A DNA stretch of 41,527 nt. Source: Tamlana sp. I1. Its GTDB lineage: Bacteria > Bacteroidota > Bacteroidia > Flavobacteriales > Flavobacteriaceae. The stretch is taken from assembly GCF_015355625.1 (NCBI RefSeq), contig NZ_JACLAF010000021.1, positions 1 through 41,527 of the forward strand, given 5' to 3'. Shown here piece after piece: positions 8,868 to 17,710 of the stretch. Under the pieces are notes generated by a model, which worked only from the letters and a program-made list of their open reading frames with translations, searched no databases and had not been told where the DNA came from. Positions within the stretch are counted from its first letter, which is position 1. Every line of letters begins with the position of its first letter. The position numbers and the translations under genes were made by a program.

Positions 8868-9809
8868 TTATTTGGTAAAGATTAAAAACATAAATACCCC
8901 ATAGGCGGCTACTAATGCAAAACCCTTAAGTCGTGTTATTTTTAATCGTGATGGTAAAAACACAAGCGGCACCAATACGGCTGCAAAACCTAACATCCAA
9001 AAAATATCGGTAGAAAGGATTTCTGGAGCAGTTACAGGAATAGGTTTAATGATAGCCGTTAATCCCAAAACTGAACCGATATTAAAAATATTTGAGCCTA
9101 TTAAATTTCCTAAAGAGATTGCTTTTTCTTGTTTTACAGCTGCAATTACCGATGCTGCCATTTCTGGAACACTTGTCCCAATAGCAATTAAAGACACCCC
9201 TATTACAGCTTCACTAACTCCCATTGATACGGCTATTTCTTTAGAGCCTTCAACCAACCATTCGCTACCAAAATAAAGTGCCGATGCCCCTATAAGTAAC
9301 CAAATGAAAATTTTAAAATTAGAGACAACCGCTAACGAGTCATCTACTTCATCAACTTCAATTTCTTTTTTAGTACTTTTTACAAGCACAACTAAAAATA
9401 AAATAAGTCCCCCAAATAAAACAATACCTTCTAAAGCTGATAACTGATAATCATTCTTTAAAAAATAAAATAACAGCATGGAAAACAGCATCATTACAGG
9501 CCAATTGAGCTTGTAAAAAGATTTGTCAACATCAATAACCGTTACCAAAGACGTAATTCCTAGCACCAAACCAATATTAGCAATATTAGAACCTATTACA
9601 TTATTAATAGCTATTGCAGGAGATCCTGAAAGCGCTGCTTGTAAGCTAACTAATAATTCTGGCGCTGACGTTGCGAAGGACACTACCGTCATACCAATAA
9701 CCATTTTAGAAATATTAAATTTAAAAGATAAGGCTACAGAAGATCGTACCAAAAATTCGCCTCCAACAACTAACAAAATAAAACCAAGGGCAACCCAAAG
9801 TATACTCAT
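8868..9809 (-). CDS. Calcium/sodium antiporter, YrbG-type (CaCA superfamily)
   Basis: The 313-residue inner-membrane protein consists of about ten hydrophobic segments in two homologous halves. Each half carries an alpha repeat: SFATSAPELLVSLQAALSG with NNVIGSNIANIGLVLG near residues 44-85, and AIGTSVPEMAASVIAA with GNLIGSNIFNIGSVLG near 208-250. The acidic residues in SAPE and SVPE are the ion ligands of Na+/Ca2+ exchangers. A short acidic cytoplasmic loop (EIEVDEVDDS) separates the halves. It stands alone between a terminator and a repeat-rich spacer. Ion specificity cannot be read from sequence. Confidence 0.9.
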   Translation of the reverse strand: MSILWVALGFILLVVGGEFLVRSSVALSFKFNISKMVIGMTVVSFATSAPELLVSLQAALSGSPAIAINNVIGSNIANIGLVLGITSLVTVIDVDKSFYKLNWPVMMLFSMLLFYFLKNDYQLSALEGIVLFGGLILFLVVLVKSTKKEIEVDEVDDSLAVVSNFKIFIWLLIGASALYFGSEWLVEGSKEIAVSMGVSEAVIGVSLIAIGTSVPEMAASVIAAVKQEKAISLGNLIGSNIFNIGSVLGLTAIIKPIPVTAPEILSTDIFWMLGFAAVLVPLVFLPSRLKITRLKGFALVAAYGVFMFLIFTK

Positions 9810-9838
9810 AAAACTAATTTTTAATGCTAAGATATAAG

Positions 9839-9873
9839 AAAGTTAAAAGTTAGAAGTTAAAAGTTGGAAGTTT
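9839..9873. repeat. Dispersed AAGTTAAAAGTTGG-type repeat, copy 1
   Basis: A run of A[A/G]TTAAAAGTT[A/G]GAAGTT-like units lies just upstream of the exchanger gene. Its reverse complement closely matches the sequence at 32106-32140, including the shared core ACTTCCAACTTTTAACTT. Such AACTTTTAAC-rich pieces recur in flavobacterial spacers; no function is known to me. Confidence 0.6.
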
Positions 9874-10263
9874 TCTGAAAACTACCGAATTATTAGCTAT
9901 TTATTCTTCTTAAATAAGCTGTATTTAGGAAGAAGCAAATTTTTCTAAAACAATCTTCAAAAAAGACGAAATAGCTAAAAACGTCCCCTTTTATACTAAA
10001 AATCACCTTGAATTTTGAAAAACCATTCAAAAACAGCCTTGAATTGTTACAATTCATATCATTACACCTATAAATTATTTCAATTTAAAACATTTTTCAA
10101 GACACACTATTAACAATTATAACTTATTCTGTTTTTAAAGCTATAATTCCATATGCAATTTCATCAATTTATCTCTAAAAATTTGGAACACATATTCCAA
10201 AATACATATCTTAAAAAAACATTGATGTAAAAACGTATTATTAACCTTTTAAAACCAAAAAAT
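9874..10263. other. Spacer with no supported gene
   Basis: About 390 very AT-rich bases precede the microprotein region. I see only small palindromes, for example GAATTGTTACAATTC near 10041-10055. No tRNA-like fold or credible ORF longer than about 20 codons was found. Confidence 0.5.
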
Positions 10264-10323
10264 TATGCTCACACTTGTTAAACTTGCAGTTGATTTTATT
10301 TTAAGAATTATCGCTACCATTTA
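10264..10323 (+). CDS. Possible 19-residue hydrophobic peptide
   Basis: ATG at 10264 opens a 19-codon frame, MLTLVKLAVDFILRIIATI, ending in TAA. The composition (mostly L, I, V with two K/R) would suit a membrane-inserted peptide. It lies 57 bases before a 50-residue microprotein gene on the same strand. Chance occurrence is quite possible at this length; nothing else supports translation. Confidence 0.25.
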
Positions 10324-10368
10324 AACTTTAAAAACAAAATACAAAACTTAGTCTAGAATAAGTTTTAG

Positions 10369-10376
10369 TATTTTTG
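10369..10376 (+). promoter_or_regulatory. -7 promoter element of the microprotein gene
   Basis: TATTTTTG fits TAnnTTTG and ends only four bases before the ATG at 10381. Transcription from it would start at or within a few bases of the start codon, so the mRNA would be nearly leaderless. Confidence 0.4.
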
Positions 10377-10380
10377 TTAA

Positions 10381-10533
10381 ATGAAAAAGCAAGTTTTCAA
10401 GATTTTAGCAAAGATTAATAAAGCGGTTTTGCCCAGCTACTCAAAAAAACAATTGGATTTAGCGAAAGCAAGCAAATTACAACTAGCCATTATTGGATGG
10501 CGTTGGTTTGTTACCAAAAACGCTTTAGATTAA
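10381..10533 (+). CDS. Conserved flavobacterial microprotein, 50 residues, function unknown
   Basis: The frame encodes 50 residues starting MKKQVFKILAKINKAVLPS, rich in lysine and leucine, followed by SYSKKQLDLAKASKLQLAI and a C-terminal IIGWRWFVTKNALD. I recall very similar short proteins across flavobacteria, sometimes labelled SsrA-binding protein by transitive error; it has no SmpB features and the true smpB lies at 27484. It looks like a basic amphipathic protein without a signal peptide. It converges on the large lectin gene, with 26 bases between the stop codons and no clear terminator. Confidence 0.7.
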   Translation: MKKQVFKILAKINKAVLPSYSKKQLDLAKASKLQLAIIGWRWFVTKNALD

Positions 10534-10559
10534 TTAAAAGGTTTCGTAAAAAACAGCCT

Positions 10560-13500
10560 TTATCTAACTAAACTAAAATGCCCTTTAAAAACCTTTGTAG
10601 ATCCCATTCCATCTACTAATTCTGCAACAAACCAATAGTCTGAATTTGGCAATAATTGGCCATTAAAAGAACCATCCCAAAAGCCATTTTTAGCGCTTAA
10701 AAACTTTATTAATTTCCCGTATCGGTTATAAATAGTTACTTTAGAAGCACTAGCATAATCATCACTTAAGCCATTAACACCCCAAGTATCATTAATTCCA
10801 TCTCCATTTGGCGTAAAATATTTTGGAAAACCAAGGATAAAAATATCTAGTTGTGCGATTCCGCATTGGTATTTATCTTTCACAAATATGGTATGTGTTC
10901 CTGCCGCAACGTGATTAAAATATGGTTGATCATGATAAGGTCCATTAATATCATCTAAAGCAAATTCGTAATCTCCAATTCCTAAATTGTTATTACTATT
11001 ATTTATTTCAATACTATTATTATCGCTTAATTCTACAATAGTGACATCATCCAGACTAATATCTGCGATTTCAGATTCTAAAACTTGATATGCTATAGGA
11101 AGCGATTCATTACCTAAATTAGTTGTTGCCGTTGCTGTGTAAACCCCTCCAGAATTAACCGTTGCAGTAGGTTGTGTGCTCACAACAGTACCATTCTCAT
11201 CTTCCCAAACATAAGTGTATGTCCCATTAGCATTGTAAATAAAAAGTGTAATGGGAGTATTATCCGAGCAATAGGTTGCACTTTGGTCTATTTCAAATTC
11301 TGGAAAATCGTGAACCGTTAATAATAAATGTGGTCCTAAGCCAAAACAATCTCCATTATCACCACTTTCAACACGCACATATAATTGTTGGGAATAGGCG
11401 GTTTCATTAACATATTGACTCGTGTTTAAGATTTCATTTTCTTCCAATTCGGCATCATTCAAAGTTCTATAATAATGAACAACCAAATTTTGACCGGCAG
11501 GAAATTGAGCAATAAAATCGGGCGACATCGCATTTAAATCGAATTCATGAAAACCATCGTTAACACCATCATCGTCGGAAGTAGAAGACTCCAATAAAAA
11601 GCCAGGAGGAAAAGATGTTGTAGAAACCTCTAGGTTTACAGTACATATTCTAAAACAACCATAAACACTCTCAACCCGAGCATATACCGTGTTCGCTATC
11701 AAATTATTAAAAGCCGAATTGTTAACTGGATGTATATTTTGGTTTGCATCGGAAACCGTTAAATGATAGGATACAACTACATTGTCGCTATTATTATTGG
11801 TAACAGCATCATTAGCTTCATTTAAATTAAAATCGGTATAACCATCTGAAACACCATCTTCATCACAATTTTTATATACTATATTATTTTCAATCACAGG
11901 TAATGGATTTACTCGAATATTAAATGAAGTATCTGTAAAACAAGTGGCATTTATATTATTTACAACACGAACATAAATTATTTGTTCGTTCTGAACCGTA
12001 TTTACAAAAGCATTTTCAGGAGTTGAAATGGGCGTGGCATACATCGCATCTGTGTAATATTGAAAAGTAAAATCTGCTGCCGGTTTTCCGTTTAAAATAG
12101 TTGATTCATTCTGCGTTAAATTGAAAGTTGAAAAACCATTAGTATCATCACCATCTAAACTGTCATCGCAAACATCAATTAAAGGTATATCTGAAGCAAT
12201 TGGAGGTACAACCGTTTCATCCACAGTAACATTTACAAGAAAACGATTGACACTTTCACAACTATTAACCGTTTGTGAAGCATAATAATCGCCTGAAATT
12301 AATTGTTCGGAAGGATCTATCGGCATGGTATCAACATCAGAAAGATACCAAAGTACATGGCTTCCAGAAACTATTAAATCTGAAACCTTCGCTTTTTCAA
12401 TATCACAAAAACGCTGATTTGCATTGCCTGTAGGCGCTACTGTTTTTTGAACTGTTAAAGTTACAGGCGTTCGGTTTGAAGACACACAGCCATTAAAAAC
12501 AGATTCTACATAATATGTGGTAGTAGTATTTAAAACAGGCGTGGTAAATGCCCATCCTGTATATAAAGACACACCTCCTGATGGCACATCATACCAATTT
12601 ATATCCCCTTGTGATGTTGTAGCCGATAAGGTTCCAGAGCCAGATTCGCAAACCAAATCATCAGTAACCGAAAGTATTTCTGGCAATGGCTTTACCGTAG
12701 CAACAACAGGAGTTCTGGGGCCTTCAAGGCATCCGTTTATTGAAGCTAAAGCATAATATGTGGTGCTGGTATTTAATATAGGGGTTGTGAAAGTTAAACC
12801 ACTATCTAATGGAGTGCCACCGGTTTGAGCATCAAACCATAAAACATCTGCACTTTGTGATGCTGTAGCTTCTAAAATAACAGAACCACTCTCACAAACT
12901 GAACCTGGGGTACTACTCGTAATTGTTGTTGTATAAATGGTTGTGCTCGTCGAAATATTTAACGTAGGATCACCTGGCATACCACCGTATTCTACAATAT
13001 AACCTTTTGGGTGGTAAACTCCTGGCGGATCCCCTTCTGCTCTTAAATCATTCCAAGCCCCTCTAATACCTATCGAAGGATCTGTAATATGCGCATAATC
13101 TTCTCCTCCATTTACATTATTGGGCTCATTATAATTCCAATTGGCATAATTAGGGGTTGAGCCATTAACAACACCATTCCAAAAAACTGTTCCTGGATTT
13201 GGCCCTGTAACCCATTTCCAAACACCCTCTGTTTCTACGTCTGTACCTCCAATCCAACCTGCCCCAGAAGCTTGTTCTCCTGCGATTTGAGATTCTTCCG
13301 CCGATTCTAAAGTCGCTAAATACCCTTGCAGTCCAAAATAGTTTCTGTTTTCTGCTGCAATTTTTGCTTCATCCCAAGTAATTCCGTAATCAGCTACATA
13401 TTCATAATAGTGTCCTGTTTGTGGGAGATAATTAGCATCGCCTATGGTAATTGAAAAACCTTTATCTGTTGGTTGATTGCTTGTGCTTTCAAAAACAACA

Positions 13501-13859
13501 TCTTTTATTGCCGCAATAAAGTCAGAATAAAGTACTGCTGCCCCAGAAAAACCTTGTAAAGTTAATTTTCCTTCAATGGCACTCCAAGACGTATTTATAG
13601 CAGGATGACTCCCTGTTAGTAACAACACATCTTCACCTTGAATATAACCTGTAGATATTTGAACAAAAAGCGCGTCTATTTCAGTATCGTCAGGATCAAT
13701 AATATCAAAATCTGTAACAATTTTTATTTGACTCTTTGGACAATACGCTTGGTTACCTGTAGCTGTTAATTCTGGGGCTACATTTTGAGTCTGACCAAAG
13801 ACAGAAATAAATAGACATAAAATAGTAACAGGAATACAAAATTTTAATTTAAAATACAT
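10560..13859 (-). CDS. Secreted C-type-lectin, Ig-like protein with T9SS type B sorting domain
   Basis: The 1099-residue protein begins with a signal peptide (to about residue 22, ending FGQTQN). A cadherin-like segment to about 145 is followed by a C-type lectin fold at about 150-295, with WDEAKIAAENR, GYLATLESAEE, the sugar and calcium motif EPN in NYNEPNNVNGGEDYAH, and WNDL. Two Ig-like repeats with VCESGS and TTYY motifs cover roughly 315-470, and further repeats include DDGVNDGFHEFDLN-type acidic segments. The last 89 residues, from FPKYFTPNGDGINDTW, are the gliding-motility-associated C-terminal domain used as type IX secretion signal B. The protein is therefore predicted to be on the surface or secreted and may bind glycans; the ligand is unknown. 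Confidence 0.9.
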   Translation of the reverse strand: MYFKLKFCIPVTILCLFISVFGQTQNVAPELTATGNQAYCPKSQIKIVTDFDIIDPDDTEIDALFVQISTGYIQGEDVLLLTGSHPAINTSWSAIEGKLTLQGFSGAAVLYSDFIAAIKDVVFESTSNQPTDKGFSITIGDANYLPQTGHYYEYVADYGITWDEAKIAAENRNYFGLQGYLATLESAEESQIAGEQASGAGWIGGTDVETEGVWKWVTGPNPGTVFWNGVVNGSTPNYANWNYNEPNNVNGGEDYAHITDPSIGIRGAWNDLRAEGDPPGVYHPKGYIVEYGGMPGDPTLNISTSTTIYTTTITSSTPGSVCESGSVILEATASQSADVLWFDAQTGGTPLDSGLTFTTPILNTSTTYYALASINGCLEGPRTPVVATVKPLPEILSVTDDLVCESGSGTLSATTSQGDINWYDVPSGGVSLYTGWAFTTPVLNTTTTYYVESVFNGCVSSNRTPVTLTVQKTVAPTGNANQRFCDIEKAKVSDLIVSGSHVLWYLSDVDTMPIDPSEQLISGDYYASQTVNSCESVNRFLVNVTVDETVVPPIASDIPLIDVCDDSLDGDDTNGFSTFNLTQNESTILNGKPAADFTFQYYTDAMYATPISTPENAFVNTVQNEQIIYVRVVNNINATCFTDTSFNIRVNPLPVIENNIVYKNCDEDGVSDGYTDFNLNEANDAVTNNNSDNVVVSYHLTVSDANQNIHPVNNSAFNNLIANTVYARVESVYGCFRICTVNLEVSTTSFPPGFLLESSTSDDDGVNDGFHEFDLNAMSPDFIAQFPAGQNLVVHYYRTLNDAELEENEILNTSQYVNETAYSQQLYVRVESGDNGDCFGLGPHLLLTVHDFPEFEIDQSATYCSDNTPITLFIYNANGTYTYVWEDENGTVVSTQPTATVNSGGVYTATATTNLGNESLPIAYQVLESEIADISLDDVTIVELSDNNSIEINNSNNNLGIGDYEFALDDINGPYHDQPYFNHVAAGTHTIFVKDKYQCGIAQLDIFILGFPKYFTPNGDGINDTWGVNGLSDDYASASKVTIYNRYGKLIKFLSAKNGFWDGSFNGQLLPNSDYWFVAELVDGMGSTKVFKGHFSLVR

Positions 13860-13952
13860 TTAGAAAAAATTACAATTCTATAAATAAACTGAAATTTTCC
13901 CGTAAAACTAAATCCCTTTACATATTTAAGACGAAATACAAATTTTCAATCG

Positions 13953-14726
13953 TTAAATGGTTTTAGCTTCTTCCCAAAACACGTCCATTTCGGCTAAAGT
14001 CATCTCTTTTAATGGCTTATTTAAACTTTTCGCTTTTTCTTCAAGATATTGAAAACGTTTTGTGAATTTTTTATTGGTACGTTCTAAGGCATTTTCTGGG
14101 TTAATTTTTAAAAACCGTGCATAATTAATCATTGAAAACAAGACATCTCCAAATTCACTTTCCATAGCATCTTGATTTTCTGATGCAACTTCAGCTTTGA
14201 ATTCGTTGATTTCTTCTTCAACTTTTTCCCAAACCTGGTTAGGTTTTTCCCAGTCGAAACCTACGCCCGCTACCTTTTCTTGAATTCGATTAGCTTTCAC
14301 TAGAGCTGGCAAACTTTTAGGAACCCCCTCTAAAACACTGTTTTTTCCTTCTTTAAGCTTTAAGTTTTCCCAGTTACGTTTAACATCTTCTTCATTCTCC
14401 ACTTTTACATCAGAATAAATATGAGGGTGCCTATGAATGAGTTTTTCACAAATGTTATTACAAACATCGGCGATATCAAAATCTTTGGTTTCGCTTCCTA
14501 TTTTAGAATAAAACACGATATGTAAAAGCACATCGCCCAATTCTTTTTTAACTTCTTCCAAATCGTTATCTAAAATCGCATCACCAAGCTCGTAAGTTTC
14601 TTCAATGGTTAAATAACGTAGGGTTTCCATGGTTTGCTTTTTATCCCAAGGGCATTGTTCGCGCAATTCATCCATGATGGTTAATAAGCGATCGAAAGCT
14701 TTAAGTTGATTTTCTCTAGAATTCAT
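13953..14726 (-). CDS. mazG: Nucleoside triphosphate pyrophosphohydrolase MazG
   Basis: MazG hydrolyses (d)NTPs to monophosphates and pyrophosphate, for pool cleaning or ppGpp control. The 257-residue protein shows the two-domain layout: the N-terminal domain has CPWDKKQTMETLRY, EETYELGDAI and EEVKKELGDVLLHIVFY, which supply the EExxE/ExxD magnesium ligands, and the C-terminal domain has EINEFKAE and ESEFGDVLFSMINYAR. The length equals the standard full-length enzyme. It follows the YheT-like gene by 62 bases on the same strand and may be co-transcribed with it. Confidence 0.93.
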   Translation of the reverse strand: MNSRENQLKAFDRLLTIMDELREQCPWDKKQTMETLRYLTIEETYELGDAILDNDLEEVKKELGDVLLHIVFYSKIGSETKDFDIADVCNNICEKLIHRHPHIYSDVKVENEEDVKRNWENLKLKEGKNSVLEGVPKSLPALVKANRIQEKVAGVGFDWEKPNQVWEKVEEEINEFKAEVASENQDAMESEFGDVLFSMINYARFLKINPENALERTNKKFTKRFQYLEEKAKSLNKPLKEMTLAEMDVFWEEAKTI

Positions 14727-14788
14727 TTTTGAAGTTTTTGTAAAAATACAATTTTGAAGTTTTGAAGCAGAACTATTAGTTTCAAATA

Positions 14789-15796
14789 TTATATTGATAA
14801 GTTTCCCTCTTTCGAAAAGCCGTTCTCAGGCAAAAATTCTTCAATGGAATTCACAAACTCCAAAGCCCTACTTTCATTATAAGAGATATTCTTTTTTGAA
14901 ATAAAGCCCACATGACCACCATATTTTGGCATTTCTAAATACAAATACGGATTGTTTTTTGCTTCTTTCACAGGGTAACATTCATGAGACAGAAACGAAT
15001 CGTTTAACGCATTTATAATAAGTGTTGGTGTTTTAATTTTAGGAAGAAATTGCAAACTACTAGCTTGCTCATAATAATCTAATCCGTTTTTAAAACCATG
15101 GGCGTTTGAGGTGTATACATCATCAAAATCGAATAGGGTTTTTATGCTTTCAATCTGCTCTAAACTTAAGTCTTCTTGGAAGCGTTTTTGTTTATTTTTT
15201 AAGGCTTTTGAAAGGTGTTTTAAAAACCTATCGTGATATAATTTATTCTTTATGGTATGCAATTCTTTAGCAGAGCCATACAAATAACATGGCGCTGAAA
15301 CTGCAATAGCTGCTTTAATTTCTTGAGGAATCTGCTCACGTTCACCCAAATATTTAAGAATCATATTCGCCCCTAAACTGATGCCCTTTAAATAGATGTC
15401 GGTATACTTTTTTTCATTTAAAACATGTGTGATGACATCTTCCAAATCTTCAGTCGCTCCCGAATGATAGCTTCTAAATTTTAAATTGGTTTCACCGCTA
15501 CAACCTCTAAAATTAACGCAAACGGCATCGATGCCATTTTCATTAAAAAGTTTTGCGGCCCCAGTCATATAAGGTCGTTGTCCATTACCTTCCAATCCGT
15601 GAAGTAAAATAATAAGTCGATTTGATTGTTGTTTGGAATGACTCCAATCTAAATCCAAAAAATCACCATCACTAAGCGTAATCCGTTCACGTTCTTGTTC
15701 CAATGACACACGACGCACTAACCCAGAGTATACTGTAGAAACAAATCCGTTTTTGAATAAAAAGAAGGGTTTATATGTGGAATTTAATACTGGCAT
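14789..15796 (-). CDS. YheT-like alpha/beta hydrolase
   Basis: The 335-residue protein carries an alpha/beta-hydrolase core: oxyanion segment LLHGLEGNGQ (66-73), NFRGCSGE, nucleophile elbow KGISLGAN with serine 140, an aspartate in NALNDSFL, and a histidine in YGGHVGF near the C-terminus. The order and the LHGLEG/GCSGE motifs match the YheT family of putative esterases, whose physiological substrate is not established. The ATG start is directly preceded by a heptamer repeat array, so its 5' leader or promoter is built of repeats. No signal peptide is obvious. Confidence 0.85.
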   Translation of the reverse strand: MPVLNSTYKPFFLFKNGFVSTVYSGLVRRVSLEQERERITLSDGDFLDLDWSHSKQQSNRLIILLHGLEGNGQRPYMTGAAKLFNENGIDAVCVNFRGCSGETNLKFRSYHSGATEDLEDVITHVLNEKKYTDIYLKGISLGANMILKYLGEREQIPQEIKAAIAVSAPCYLYGSAKELHTIKNKLYHDRFLKHLSKALKNKQKRFQEDLSLEQIESIKTLFDFDDVYTSNAHGFKNGLDYYEQASSLQFLPKIKTPTLIINALNDSFLSHECYPVKEAKNNPYLYLEMPKYGGHVGFISKKNISYNESRALEFVNSIEEFLPENGFSKEGNLSI

Positions 15797-15880
15797 TTGG
15801 TTATTGGTTATTGGTTATTGGTTGTTGGTTGTTGGTTGTTGGTTGTTGGTTGTTGGTTGTTGGTTGTTGGTTGTTGGTTT
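15797..15880. repeat. Tandem heptamer array, 12 units
   Basis: The plus strand reads three TTGGTTA units, eight TTGGTTG units and one TTGGTTT, 84 bases without interruption. The first unit abuts the ATG of the leftward YheT-like gene, so on the coding strand the leader is a run of AACCAA[C/T] units. Such perfect short tandem repeats expand and contract by slippage. The frame upstream of the ATG is free of stops through the whole array, but no in-frame ATG lies upstream. Confidence 0.95.
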
Positions 15881-16078
15881 GAAAAAATATAAATAGAATT
15901 TATATTTTTTATAACCTTCATTTAGCTTTGTAGCTCTGTAACTTTGTAACTCAAATATCGGCTAATTTAAAGATTCCTCCTTACGTCGGAATGACAGCAC
16001 ATTTGCAATCAACTTTTAACTGTTGACTATAAAACTATCTATCTTTGAAGCTTTGAAGCTTTTTAACATTATACCCTT
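15881..16078. other. Spacer with low-complexity and repeat fragments
   Basis: Between the heptamer array and ade lie short near-repeats of CTTTGTAACTC type (15926-15952) and CTTTGAAG (16034-16049), both common in flavobacterial spacers. The piece at 15971-15998 (AGATTCCTCC then CGGAATGACAGCA) resembles the right end of the palindromic element at 31252-31332. No coding sequence is supported. Confidence 0.5.
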
Positions 16079-17704
16079 TTAACCTTCTACTTCTAAATCC
16101 GTAAACTTAAAATGTGTTCCATCAAAAAGGCCTTTATCGCTTAGTTTTAACGACGGAATTACCAATAAAGCCATAAACGACAGCGTCATATACGGTGCAT
16201 TTAAAGTGCTTCCTAATTGTTTAGCCATTTTGTCGAGTTCGGCATAAGCTTTACCAACGGTTTCACCATCTTGATCGCTTATAATCCCAGCCACTGGGAG
16301 CGGTAGTATTTTAGAATCTGAACTTGAAACAGCGCAAACACCGCCTTTATTTTCGATAATTAAATTTACTACTTTACAAATGGCTTCATCGCTAACCCCA
16401 ACTGCTACAATATTATGCGAATCATGCCCCACTGAAGCAGCAATTGCTCCTTCCTTCAAGTTGAAATTCTTAATAAACGCTAAAGCTGGTTTCTGATTTT
16501 GATAACGGTTTACCACCGTCATTTTTAAAATATCATTTTCAGTATTTGAAACTAAGTTACCGTTTTCTATGGTCGCTTTTTCTATAAGTTCGTTGGTGAT
16601 TAACTGACCTTCCAAAGCTTCAATAACACGGATTTCTTTAGCTGAAGATGCTATTTTAAAATCAGATTCAACTTTAAAATCACAGTTGAAATTATTTAAA
16701 TTTTCAAATGCTACGGGTTTGATCAACGACTCCTCATTATTAAAAACTAAATCGCCGTTGATGTAGGTTTGCAAGGTTTTAAAATTCTTTAAATCTTCAA
16801 CCACAATGCAATCGGCAGCATCACCCACATTAAGTAAACCAACGTTTAAATTATAATGTTTGACTGGGTTTATACAAGCCATTTTCAAGACTTTAAAAAC
16901 ATCTACGCCTTTTTGAATGGCGCGTACACATAGCTGATTGATATGACCTAAAAGTAAATCGTCGGGATGTTTATCATCACTACAAAACATCATCTTTTCG
17001 AAATGTTCTGAAGCCAAACCAATTAAAGCTTCAAAATTTTTTGCAGCACTCCCCTCTCGAATTAGAATTTTCATGCCTTTTTGAAGCTTTTCTAAAGCCT
17101 CATCATAAGAAAAACATTCATGATCGGTAGAAATTCCAGCGTCTATATATTTGCTAAGGTTTTCTCCTCGCAAACCAGGAGCATGGCCATCAACTGGTTT
17201 ATTAAAATGTTTTGCCCAGGCAATTTTTTTAAGCACTTCTTCATCATCGAAAATCACCCCAGGGTAATTCATCATTTCAGCTAAATACTTTATATCGTCA
17301 CGCTCTAAAAGTTTTTTGATGTCTTCAGAATCAATTTCAGCGCCCGCCGATTCAAAACTCGTAGCAGGCACACAAGATGGTGCACCAAAATTAAATTTAA
17401 ATGGTACTTTCTTACCGTTTTCAATCATGAATTCCACACCCCTAACCCCTAAAACATTAGCGATTTCATGTGGGTCTGAAACCGTAGCCACGGTACCATG
17501 TTTTACAGCAATTCTAGCAAATTCGCTAGGCACTAACATGGAGCTTTCAATGTGGATATGCGCATCGACAAAACCAGGCAAAATATAATGTTCTACATCA
17601 TGATTTTTTTTAACAATAGAAACTATTTTTCCGTTATTTATCGTGATTTCACCTTTAAAAATGCGTTCTTGATGAATATCTACTATTTGTCCTTGTATTT
17701 TCAA
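16079..17704 (-). CDS. ade: Adenine deaminase
   Basis: Ade converts adenine to hypoxanthine and ammonia in purine salvage. The 541-residue amidohydrolase shows the metal-site [30 protein letters not shown], the KPVDGHAPG and [10 protein letters not shown] segments, [11 protein letters not shown], and the C-terminal [12 protein letters not shown]. The start codon is TTG (17704-17702 on the minus strand): no ATG occurs before residue 56, which would remove the metal ligands. It begins six bases after the tilS stop codon, so translational coupling with tilS is likely. Confidence 0.93.
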   Translation of the reverse strand: MKIQGQIVDIHQERIFKGEITINNGKIVSIVKKNHDVEHYILPGFVDAHIHIESSMLVPSEFARIAVKHGTVATVSDPHEIANVLGVRGVEFMIENGKKVPFKFNFGAPSCVPATSFESAGAEIDSEDIKKLLERDDIKYLAEMMNYPGVIFDDEEVLKKIAWAKHFNKPVDGHAPGLRGENLSKYIDAGISTDHECFSYDEALEKLQKGMKILIREGSAAKNFEALIGLASEHFEKMMFCSDDKHPDDLLLGHINQLCVRAIQKGVDVFKVLKMACINPVKHYNLNVGLLNVGDAADCIVVEDLKNFKTLQTYINGDLVFNNEESLIKPVAFENLNNFNCDFKVESDFKIASSAKEIRVIEALEGQLITNELIEKATIENGNLVSNTENDILKMTVVNRYQNQKPALAFIKNFNLKEGAIAASVGHDSHNIVAVGVSDEAICKVVNLIIENKGGVCAVSSSDSKILPLPVAGIISDQDGETVGKAYAELDKMAKQLGSTLNAPYMTLSFMALLVIPSLKLSDKGLFDGTHFKFTDLEVEG

Positions 17705-17710
17705 AATAAC

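Noticed and set aside
9049-9837. Two rightward frames antisense to the exchanger gene
   Set aside because: Opposite-strand shadows of hydrophobic helices; repetitive I/T/P composition and no homology.
15797-15880. Heptamer array as a CRISPR
   Set aside because: The units are perfect and contiguous with no spacers; it is a simple tandem repeat.
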